From Amphiura filiformis (lineage: Eukaryota; Echinodermata; Ophiuroidea; Amphilepidida; Amphiuridae): a DNA stretch of 64,000 nt. Of this stretch, positions 12,408 to 23,000 are shown piece by piece. Each line of letters starts with the position of its first letter. Position 1 is the stretch's first letter. Below the pieces are notes generated by a model that was not told where the DNA came from, ran no database searches, and saw nothing but the letters and a program-made list of their open reading frames with translations. The translations under genes and the position numbers were made by a program. The stretch is from NCBI RefSeq assembly GCF_039555335.1, contig NC_092628.1, forward strand, positions 36,106,965 through 36,170,964, written 5' to 3'.

Positions 12408-12587
12408 TCGTTTGAGTCGGGACGGTAGAAACACCGAGTGCATTAAAAGTAACGAACCCAATGTGGTGGTGTGTTGTAAAATAGGCTGAAAATTCAAATC
12501 CTGGTCTCCCTTGAACGGTTCAAAACTAATTGAGTGGCACACTTTAGAATCCCTGTTACTCTCCGAACTTTGGTAGAAAGAGACTAT

Positions 12588-12790
12588 CCAGCAAACACAA
12601 ATTAATATGTTCAGTTTTTTAAAACATTATTTGTGTTTTGGTCACAACATATTAATATCAGGTCATATAAAGGTCATGAAAACGTGTTATAAAAATATTA
12701 TTGTAAATGTATTTTGGCATGTTTGTAAAATTTGATTTTGTCAGCTCATACCATTTTAGAATGTTTTGCAGCCAGTTTTTTGAATGTGTT
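12588..12790. repeat. CCAGCAAACACAAA-type interspersed repeat
   Basis: ATCCAGCAAACACAAATTA followed by AAAACATTATTTGTG and GTTATAAAAATATTATTGT resembles the short AACGTTATAAAAAC repeats I know from many animal genomes. Boundaries approximate. Confidence 0.4.
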
Positions 12791-12798
12791 GGTTGGGT

Positions 12799-12948
12799 CA
12801 TCGTCATCATCATCATATTAGTAGCTGATCACACGCTTTCTCCAGCTGCTGTGATCTTCGGCTAGCAAAGCAATTTTGTTTGGCTGCAGCATCCCTTCAG
12901 TATCTCCCAGGAGGTGCTGTACAGTGTACGTGGTCTTTCTGGTTTCCG
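12799..12948 (-). pseudogene. 3' end of a LINE (ORF2 C-terminus) with (ATG)n tail
   Basis: The - strand reads in one frame ...YTVQHLLGDTEGML..PNKIALLAEDHSSWRKRVISY then TAA (12820-12818), followed by a short GATGATGATGAC tail. The LAEDxxxWRxxV ending before the stop is typical of LINE ORF2 (RTE/L1-like). Severely 5'-truncated; belongs to a different family from the LINE at 14.9-21.3 kb. Confidence 0.65.
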
Positions 12949-13199
12949 GTTAGCATGTGATGGAATATATGCAGTCACTCTTTTTGTTTGTGTGTGCATT
13001 TATGTACAGTGTGTACATCTGAGAATGATGAATTATAGCAACATGTTTTCTCCAAAGTTAAAAATATAGGCCTAAAAATCCACTGTGTTTCAGTTTCAAT
13101 ATGTGTATTGTAATGATGCACAAATTGCACATGTCACCTACTTATTCAATCAATTTCATAAAAAATACCTGCATTCAGGTTCCCAAAAATCTAGCTGTG

Positions 13200-13378
13200 T
13201 AAGGGGGGTGGCAAAGATTTGTTGGCACTTCAAAAGGGGGGGGCAAAGGTTTTTTGGCACGTCAAAAGGGGGAGCAAAGATTATTTGGCACGGCCGGGGG
13301 GGGGGGGGGAAGCGATTTTTGGCAAACCATTTTGAGAATTCACCACCCCGGGGGTACACATAATTATTGCACCACCCC
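13200..13378. mobile_element. MITE, GGGGCTGTGCAATAATTA family, partial copy 3
   Basis: Right end ATAATTATTGCACCACCCC followed by TTA; G-rich interior of GGGGGGGCAAAG/TTTTTGGCAC units. The left terminus is degraded or deleted, so the start is approximate. Confidence 0.55.
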
Positions 13379-13929
13379 TTAGGCCTATGTCATCATCCAA
13401 ATCAGGCAGCATAGTAGCGACATGAGACGTTCGAGGCTTGCGAAAATACAAGGCTGACAGCCCCATTCAAAATGACGGTTTATAGCAGTTATAAAATTGA
13501 AAAATAACTTACTTTCAGTGGGGTACATTGTCATACCCCAACGGTTTTCGAGTAAGATAATTTGACGTCAATGCCTGGCAGTATGCGCACGCATCATTAC
13601 AATTTCCATTCTTTGGATATAGCCAGGTTTTATGATATAGCATGGTTTTGGATCACCACAGTCAAAAGGCCTACTAGTAGGGCTACTGTAAGTTGGATAT
13701 CCACCACAATAGAATAGCTTCTGGCATTTATTTAAAATTCCTCAACAATGGTCACTGACCTTAGTCAATGGACTAAATCTACAAAACTTATCCATGGCAA
13801 ATCATGGCAAACTCTATGAGGTGTGTGGATCAAGAATGTTTTTCTAAGTTATTGTTGGGCCAACTATCGAGTGACCACCGCACCGAGTAGTGCAATTTTA
13901 TAATGAAATTAGAATTCTGGATTGAGATG

Positions 13930-14230
13930 TACTCAGATTGTATATTGCTTCCAAAAATAGCTCAAATGTAGGCCTATAGTGATATGTAATGCATTTGAAA
14001 TGAATTTTGGGTGATTTTCATTTCAATGCATTGAATTTGGCTTGGGCATGAATTATATTGGAATGGATTGAAGTTGAAAAACTGAATTGGATTTGAATGT
14101 TAATTCGACAGCTGGATTGAAATTTGAATTGAACTGAATTTTTGGGATTTTCATTTCAATGTATTGGAATTGAATTGGAATAAAAATTATTTGGCTTGTG
14201 CATGAATTGGAATTGAAATTTTCTGGAGTG
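13930..14230. repeat. Degenerate TTGAATTGGAATTGAA low-complexity repeat
   Basis: Repeated GAATTG/GAAATT hexamers with a repeated GATTTTCATTTCAATG..ATTGGAATT block. Frames crossing it have Asn/Ser/Ile-rich translations that reflect the repeat only. Confidence 0.6.
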
Positions 14231-14280
14231 AAATAGGCAAATAACATTACAGATATGGCGCGAAATTTTAAAAGGACACT

Positions 14281-14571
14281 TAGATATGCAAATGAGCAGG
14301 AATGCGAGTCGTATTGATTTACTTCCGGGTGTGAATTTGACACACCACTCCACTGCACAGGTCGGTCACCGTTGTTTATCAATTACGTGTCCTTCTGTTA
14401 GACGACAACAGAGCAAAACTATGTGTCTGTTTTGGAGCAAAATTACCGTATTATTTCTTTAAATTTGATAAGAAACGGTGTAGCTTGATGTGAAGGTACA
14501 TCACAATCATTTGCGCCTTCTGTGATGTAAAATTAAGGTTAAACAGAGGTAGAACATTGCCCCGATCCGCG
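14281..14571 (+). promoter_or_regulatory. Likely RNF103 promoter and 5' UTR
   Basis: The 290 bp before the start codon contain an exact octamer ATGCAAAT (14286-14293) and an ETS-type ACTTCCGG (14321-14328). No TATA box is evident. The repeats that fill the flanks stop here. The transcription start cannot be placed from sequence alone. Confidence 0.45.
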
Positions 14572-14809
14572 ATGGTTCACGTAATGTTAACAAAATTCGG
14601 TTTGTTATTGTTATACCTTGCGCTGCTATTTGTCTTGGTACGGGTCATAGAGACGTTGGCTTGGTATGAAGCTGGTTTTCTTGCCACCCAGATCATAGAT
14701 CCATTCTCTTTGAGTGTACGAAAACTGAAGAATTTGTTAGATGGAAGAGGAGTGAGCTATGATGGTATTGTGGAGAAAAAGGAACTCACTAACCTTGTTC
14801 ACACTTCAG
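14572..14809 (+). CDS. RNF103: RNF103 exon 1 (signal anchor and N-terminal conserved block)
   Basis: Encodes the leucine-rich first membrane segment followed by a block containing LAWYEAGFLATQIIDP, which is strongly RNF103-like. The donor is CAG/GTGAGC after 14809 and splits a Gly codon (phase 1). Some upstream frame is open from 14494, but its first candidate codon is TTG at 14557, so ATG 14572 or 14584 is preferred. Confidence 0.9.
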
Positions 14810-16990
14810 GTGAGCTCATAAAATGCTAGACTATGTCATATTCGATTTTTGATAAATAAAAGCATGTTATTATTATTATTTGTTATTATTAATCAACACT
14901 TATATGGCGCTCTAACAATGAGCACAGCGCCTTACTTACAAAATATACAGGCAAAAATGAAGCAAGAAACAAATACAACCAACATTAAAGGAGTATTTAC
15001 GTGATCCTAGCATCCTCTTTTTATGACATTTTCAGTACATATCCACGAAAAAAGCCTATTCCCAAAATTTCAGTTGATTCCGATTTTGCGTTTGCGAGTT
15101 ATGCATGATTATGTGTATTACACTGCCCCATAGACAATGCGTTGTAATTTTGTTCTGGTGCACCAGAACGAAATTCAAATTTCACGATATCTTTGCTAAA
15201 CGAATTAATCTGCAAGAAATATTTTGTACATAAACATTATGTAGCCAGAGGTTACCAGTGATATAAAAATCTCAACTTTTTTTGAGAAAAGTGGGGGGAT
15301 GAGGCTGTGGATCACGAAATGCCCCTTTAATACAAATGTGTTTTAAGCAAACGCTTGAAAGCAGGCACAGACACCGCCTCCCTCAACTGGATAGGCAACT
15401 CATTCCAGAGCCGTGGAGAGGCAACAGCAAACGAATGATCACCAGCTCTCTTATTTGATCGTGGAACCAAGAGCCTTGTTGTATCTGAGGAGGAGCGGAG
15501 TCTGGGCCTATTTCGTGCGTTACCGTGTAGCTGAGCAAGGTAAGCAGGTCACATAAATATGGTGGAGCGACATTCATCAAACACTTATAGACATACAACA
15601 ATATTTTAAACTGTATTCTATCCTTCACTTGAAGCCAATGCAAGGAGTTCAGGAGATCCGCAGAGCACCACTGTCCCGTCCACAAGCAAAAACTAGCCTG
15701 GCCGCCTTATTCTGGACACGTTGTAGCCGTTTGAGGTCGGCCTCACGAGCACCAAACAAAAGAGAATTAGCATAGTCTATGCGGGACAGGACAAGTGCTC
15801 TAACGGCATGATGGCAGGCTTCCTGAGAAATAAAACGGCGTATGCGCCACAGATTGCGAATGTGGAAATTGATAGTTTTACACAGGGTACTAATATGGAT
15901 GGACATGTTCATTGAACCATCAAAGGTTACACCCAGGTTCTTAACAGAGATTGAAGGCTCTATTGTTTTACCATCAAGCTTCAGTTGGATATCAGACACC
16001 AAATTTAACACTCTTGGGCCCGCAACAACAAAAAACTCTGTTTTTTCTTGGTTCAATTGCAGTTTGTTGCGCAACATCCACATATTAAGATCAGATATGC
16101 AATTGGTAATACGATTCATTGTCCGTTCACACTCCCGGGGACTTTATGATCAAAAGCAGCATATAATTGGATGTCATCTGCGCAGTGAAAAACTAATATT
16201 ATGACGGCGAATTATATCCCTATTGGTGAAATATACAATATAAAACCTTGAGGACCTATGATAGACCCTTGAGGCAGAGAATAAGTGAGGACGTGTTCAT
16301 TGGATAAGGCATTCTTTATGGACACCCTGGTGGTACGGTTTTCAAAATAAGATTGAAACCAGGAAACAACGGAATCACACATTCCAAACCTATCTCTAAG
16401 CCTCTGAAGGAGAATGGGGTGGTCAACCGTATCAAAAGCGGCCGACATGTCAAGTAGCACCAACAGTACAGTCTTGCTGTCTTCAACGTACTGGAGAAGG
16501 TCGTTCTTCACCTTTAGCAGAGCAGTTTCCGTGCTATGAACCTTTTTGTAGGAAGACTGATTTCTTTCGCCCAGATCATTCCTGTGTATATGGCTACCTT
16601 CTTGACATGACGCCGCTTTCTCGATGACCTTTGACAAGAACTTGATATTGGCCACGGGCCTGTAGTGCTTAAGAATGTTATGATCAAGGTTTGATTTCTT
16701 TAGAACAGGTGTTATTATAGATTGCTTAAAGGGGGATCCAGTTGACCAGGCAAACTTTCAAGGACAACCCAATTACGTAGGCTTAAAATATAATCAAGTC
16801 AATGTTCACCTCTATACCACCAAACTTTGTACGGCTCCCAACTTAATGTGTTTTCCAGATATTTATAGCGGCCTTTAAGAGTGTCAGGGAATGTTCCAGA
16901 AAACAGAGAACTGTTAACAACCTTGGTTAGGCCAAAAAAAAAATTGTTGTGTTGCCCTCCCAAGCCTAAAATCTGGTAGTACACCCGGCC

Positions 16991-17024
<34 letters not shown>

Positions 17025-20000
17025 CAACTCAACCATTTGATACCTACTATTTCACAGTCACATGAGTGAAGAGAGGCATATGCTTAATATTAGTTAGGGG
17101 AAAAAGTTCACTTTGGTGACCACTCTCTGGCTAGTAAGGTTTGACGATTGATTCGAAAAAAATAGCCGGGGGTTTAAACTGTCATATCTGAGTTTACGTC
17201 TCTTATCTGGGTTTAAGGCGCCTTATCTTGGGTTTAGATGTCTTATCTGAGGTTTACGCCCCTTATCTGGGGTTAACGACCCGTATCTAGAGTTTGGGCA
17301 CCTTATGTGGGGTTTAGATGCCTTATCTTAGGTTTATGTTCCTCATTTAGGGTTAAAGCGCCTTATTTGGGGTTGGACTGCTTTTATCGACGGTCACGTC
17401 TCTTATCTGGGGTTACGGCGATTATCTGGGGTTTAGATGCCTTATCTGGGTTTAGACTGCGATATGCTAAGGTTAAGGCATCTTAGCCACAGGTAAGGAA
17501 CGTAAACCCAGGATAAGGCCGTCTAAACCACAGGTAAGGCGCCTTATCCCTAGATAAGGGATGTAAACCCAAGATAAGGCAGTTTAAACCCCATATAAGG
17601 GACATGAACCCCAGATAAGGCGGAAATGACACATTTATGCTTCTGCTTTCATTCACAAATCACATTTACGCTTTACCAAATGGGGGCCATCTTGGATTTC
17701 TGGGCAAAAACTATTTTGTAACGTCAAATTAATGTCAGATTCGGATTTCTTGGGGTCGACTTACCGGAAAAAGTGTCTTTGTACACGATTTTAGGTAATC
17801 TGGTTCAAAACTTATTTTTTTCAAGATGGCGCCGGCGGCCAACATCTTGGATTTCTGGGTAAATATGAGTTCGTAATGTCAAAGTAATGTCAAATTTGAA
17901 ATCCTTGTGGTCGACGTATCCAAAAAAGTGTCTTTGTACACGATTTAAGGTCCTCTTGTTCAAAACTAAATTTTTCAAGATGGTGCCGCCACCATCTTGG
18001 ATTTCTGGGTGAAAATGATGCCGTAATGTCAAACTAATGTCAGAATCGGAATCCTTGTACTCGACATATCCGAAAAAGTGTCTTTGTGCATGATTATAGG
18101 TGCTCTGGTTCAAAACTTAAATTTTCAAAATGGTGGTGGCGGCCATTTTGGATTTTATTCTAGCGAAAAATGCCGGATTTTCGCGAGGGACATGGTGGCT
18201 ATTTTTTTTCTAAATGGTCCATAGAAGTCGAATCAATCGTCAAACCTTACTAGCCAGAGAGTGGTCACCAAAGTGAACTTTTTCCCCTAACTATATTGGC
18301 TGTATTTTCTACCCAATGTTGAATATTAATATTAAGGCCCTTCACAATTAATTCTTAGTTTACTATTTAAAGATTTTAAAATAGGCATGAGGTAACTTAA
18401 TTATTAGTTATTTATTACTTATTATTTTCTTCATTTTGAAACAAGTGGTCACAGCCCAATATCAACATGAACATCCTGCATGGTACATTTTGGCACTGCA
18501 GATCATATTGCAATTATGGTTGATTTTATACATTGATAATTAATAATATGTGTTATTTGTTTGTTCAGGATTCATGATAGAAAGTAGCAAATTAATGTAA
18601 CAAAAATGGCATTTAACAGAAAAAACGACAGAGAAAAATCAAATAATTAAATATTTTGCAATTTTCAATTTTTGATGCGGGTGGGAAATGGCCCATTTCA
18701 CGGTTAGGCGCCACTTTTTGATTTTCGACGTATCTGGCCTGGTGTGTAAAAAATAATGGGGTTACAGAATTGACTGATGGTGATTTTTCATTGTCTCTGT
18801 ATAGCCTACCTCCACTAGCTTAATCGGCCTTTCTGCTTTTATCTTTCAGTGCGCACAGGGGTCAGAAGTGGTCAAAAACCACATTTTACTAGCAACCTAA
18901 AAACAGACATTTATTTTCCAATGCTGCCACTTTTAACTATGTTGAGCCTACCAGCTGCTTTTGTTGTTTTTATGTAATGAACAAGTTGCACTATACAGCC
19001 ATACATGAACAAAGTAGTAGTTGTCAGTTAAACTAGCATGAGAACCATTTAAATTTCTGAATTCGGATGTGACATTTTCCGTTCACATCTATGTACCTTA
19101 TTCAATGTGGAATAGATCGACTAATACTTTACATGAATGGCAAACTAGTGTGTTTTAGTAAAGTTCAGAGTCTTGTTACTATTTGTTGAACAAATTACAC
19201 TTGTTGCTCTTAATACGTAGATACAGCGATATTTTGAATTTTTGCCAACAAATTCCGTTCACAATTTTGTCACATCCGATTAATTTTCCAAATAGTATAA
19301 TTTATTAACAAATAAGTGGCAGAATTTGTTCTCCTTGATTTTTAAAAATCTCCTGCTATGAGCTATCTAATGACACCATTTAATGAAAACTCCTTCATCA
19401 ACTTAGCTTGCAGATGTCATTTCAAAGTTTCCGTTCACATGTGTCACATCCAAAATAGTTTCTTCAAAGAACTAAGACAGGAATGGGACTAGGATGCCAG
19501 TTTGAAGTTATTTCATTACAGGTTTGTGGGGATCAAAAGGCACAATAAGTTTTTAATTCAGCATGCCTTCTTTAATTGTGACAGGAGATTCAAAAAGCTT
19601 CAATTTCCGTTCACATGTCACATCCTCAAAAGTAGTAGTTTTTAGGCCAAAATACTTAAACAACATGATATTTGACTTTCTAAAATAGGTTTATTATTTC
19701 ATACATGTCACATATGATTATTTCATGGCTTTGTTGTTGTCTTTTAGGGGACAGTTTTGTATACAATTTACAGAAGCGGATGTGACATTTTCAATTGTGA
19801 ACGGAATATTTCAGTATTATAAACATTTTGCTTGGAAAAAAATATAAAGGGTCAGGAAAAACATTTTAGCATTGCTCAATTCAATAGAATCTATCAAAAT
19901 ATATGTGTTAGAAGTGCTTTAAAGCTTATATTTTGACAAGCAAACTGTTTATAATAATGAAATATTCTGTTCACAATTAAAATGTCACATCCACCTCTAT

Positions 20001-23000
20001 AAATTGTAAACAATGTTTTAAAATGAACACTAACACAGGTTAATATGTTTCAATATATCCCATTTAATTTACTGAGTGTGTGAAAACTCTTTGAATCATT
20101 ATTTTCTAAAACATACTCTACTTTACAGTGTGTGGTTTCCGTTCACATTGACATCAGTCACATCCAAAATTGCACAAACATAAGAATCTTGAATTTGACC
20201 TGTGCTTTCAAACTGCTTGATATTATTTGTGAACATTACCCATATTATGACCATCAAAGCTGTGAAATATCAGAGTCATTCATTGATTATTAAAATTGTT
20301 GAGTAAACCTTTTCATGTCAATTTCCTTTTTACCACAAAAATTACATGTAAGTGGCCATAAATTTGTCATTACACAACAAAATTTGCCCAAATTTGGTCA
20401 GAAGAGAGCCTATGACATACTTGTTTATTTTAAATATCTATTATATATGTATTGGACAGTAAAAGTATAAATATTCACTACTCAATATTTATCAAATTTG
20501 TTAAAAAATTACATAACATGAGATAATAAATTATAATTTTCTTCAAGAAGTAGAGAGATTTAAGCTGGGAAATGATATTTTATGAAAATCTGGTCTTATG
20601 TGGAAAAGAAAACCCCAATTAAATGAAATTTAATCCATTTTGAAAATTTCAAGTTTTTTTCACCAAAAGTGGCACCTAACCGTGAAATGGGCCAAATAGG
20701 AAACTCAAAATCAATTGTGAAGGGCCTAAACATCCATGTTGTTGGGATTCAATGAGTCAGTCCTACTATCCAATTAAAGGGCTGGCTTGGGGCACAATCT
20801 TTTTAGTGAACGTTATGGATCTGGGAATAGGCTTGGGGGTACATGTATGATAAAAAAAAATCATTTGTTAATAAAAATTATTTAAAAAAAAAAAAAAAAA
20901 TTGAAAAAAAAAAATTGAATTTTTTTTTTGAAAGAAAAAAAACCGCCCAAATTTTCGCGATTTTGACCCGGCCGGAGGGCAACACAACATTTTTTTTTTT
21001 TTGGCCTTATTATAGGTAGTAAAATAGCCAAATTGTCCTTGACAAGCCAGGTGGGCAGTGTGTCCAAGGAGCAGGTCTTACTGGGGAACTTCATAACGAT
21101 CTTCTCAACATCACCTGTTTCTAGAGATTCAAAGCAATACATACTTTGTACAAATAACTTGATTAGGATCAGTGATGTTTCCCTGATCAACAAAATCAAC
21201 ATTAGCTCTGATTTTCTCAACCTTAGATATAAAAAATGATAGAAAGTCATCCGCATGTTATTAATCATGATGAAAGTATTCAGTTGAACTCGAAATTATA
21301 CTGATATTTATTACATCAAAAAAATTGTAAAGAAAAAGTTTATATAATTATATTAGTGACAGTAAAAGTAAAGTGTACGTGAGGCTTATATTATTGAATG
21401 CAACATATCATAATGTCATAATTATATATTGGCACTTCAATACTGAACAATTCTGATTTTAGAATCTACGAGTTAAAAATCGACTATGGACATTGCATTT
21501 TAAAATGGGACTTTGAACGGGCAAAGTCCCTAACACATGCACTGTCAATCATACTTGTTTATCAATCCAATTTAACTGCAAGCAAATACAAGACGCGCTC
21601 ATGTACTTACTGAGAGTTCAATGTTCCCGCCAACACAAAGGCTGCATAGTTGTGTACCATGTAGTTATTAATGGTAATGGCAGGTGCCCGGAGGATGTCG
21701 CGTACGGTAGCTAATATGAGAAGTTTATAATAACCTATGTCACCTAATTTTGCCATCACCAAATCCCCCAATAGCCGTAGTGCTGAGAAACAAGGGGTGG
21801 GTGAACCTGCCCTTAGGGCGAACACTCCCCGCTCTCCCCTACTGAAGTGAATTAATCCTTGCAAGAATCATATTGAAGTGGTGGGTGACCTGGATATGGA
21901 ATCCTAACCAAACCTACTTAAAATAAGTTGACATGATAATGAAGTACAAGTTAATTATGACATAATGATCATTTTGATCTTTTGCAGGAGATGTACTGGG
22001 GGGAGAATTAGCACTTCTTGAAAAGGAAGAAAATGATATTGAGTCTCAGACAACACAATTCTCATGTGGGGCACATTTCTATGAGGAAGTTGAAGACAAA
22101 AAGGACAGTGTGTGGATTGTACAGGTATGATTTGTGTGTGAGGGTGCAATTGAGATATTCCTTAATTACAGGGCTTTGTATTATATCTCTCTACAACTTA
22201 AGATATTAGTGGAGGGATGTGCCCATTGATTTTCACAAATTTGCCTAATTAACAAAATCCAGTTGATTTTGTCCCTTTGTATACCATGATACAGATAACT
22301 CCATATGGCCATGCGCCATTACTACCAGATAGTACCTGGACAATTTTAACAAAGAAAGTGGCACGCTTTGGCATAAGGACCGTAAATTTGACTGTGCACC
22401 TAGACTATAGGTAAGATCTTTATCATGTAGTATAGTCTGGGAGAAGGAAGGAGAGCAGGAGGGAGAGAGAGAGGAGGGATGACACTGGACAGAAACCAAA
22501 AGTGATAAAGGGATCTTGAAAGAAAACTATTATTTGGTATTGAAATAAAGCACATAAACAATTGAAGAAATACAATTTAACCCCTGCCGGCGCTACATTG
22601 GGTGCTTTGAGATATGACGTTACAGTGGTTATGCATTTTGATCTGTGTTGGCATTTTTGCCAAGACAATTTGACAACAACGATCGATCGTAATCAATAAA
22701 TATCGGAGCTTTTTTGCATATTTTGCCTACAATTTCATTAATCCACTCTGCAGTTTAAACCGATCTACTTCAAACTTGGTATTGTGCAGTGGTGTGGCGT
22801 GGGTCATCCGATTGGGGGGCACCGACCATGATTGGGGGGCACCGGGGCTGATTGGGGGGGGCACAAATCGGGTTTTTTTTGCAATTTTCCTATGGGATTT
22901 TCTACAATTTTCAATCGATTGGGGGGCACGTGCCCCCCGTACCCCTATGACGCTACGCCACTGGTATTGTGATAGTATATGGTAGCCTGAGGTGCTGTAT

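Larger units (their letters stand above)
17093..18291. mobile_element. Nested element with perfect 64-bp TIRs and TA duplication
   Basis: GTTAGGGGAAAAAGTTCACT... (17093-17156) is the exact reverse complement of 18228-18291; TA flanks both ends. Interior: a two-way TTATCTGGGGTTTA repeat (17165-17625) and about three 150-155-bp tandem units (17690-18150) carrying AAGATGGCG motifs. No transposase. Perfect arms suggest recent activity or a constraint on the ends. Confidence 0.82.
16930..21006. mobile_element. Harbinger-like DNA element with TTA duplication, hosting two nested elements
   Basis: Inverted termini GGCCAAAAAAAAAATTGTTG... and ...CAACATTTTTTTTTTTTGGCC, then GTGTTGCCCTCC on both sides, flanked by TTA (16927-16929, 21007-21009). 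Excision restores the LINE frame exactly. The 4077 bp include elements 17093-18291 and 18336-20726; its own sequence is only about 480 bp with poly-A/T tracts and CCGGCCGG near both ends. Non-autonomous: no transposase. Confidence 0.8.
14855..21262 (-). mobile_element. 5'-truncated CR1/L2-like LINE, interrupted by three insertions
   Basis: Runs on the - strand from about 21262 (truncated; starts inside the FFISKVEKIRANVD block) to an (ATT)n-type tail near 14865 preceded by the GCGCCATATAAGTG 3' UTR text. Reverse-transcriptase blocks are in correct order. It is split by 16930-21006 (Harbinger-like), 16730-16874 (TTAA MITE) and 14989-15326 (TTAA MITE in the 3' UTR). Removing the first two with one target copy each restores PIITKVVNSSL and DTLKQSIITPVLKK, proving the order. 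It lies antisense in RNF103 intron 1. Confidence 0.85.

Noticed and set aside
13930..14382. Asn/Ile-rich antisense frame next to RNF103
   Set aside because: Derived from GAATTG low-complexity repeats.
17805..18113. 102-codon antisense open frame
   Set aside because: It is produced by the ~150-bp tandem units of element 17093-18291; its protein repeats with the DNA unit and has no other support.
19065..20165. CRISPR-like regularly spaced repeats
   Set aside because: Eukaryotic context, spacing of ~175 bp, variable motif and both orientations; not a CRISPR array.
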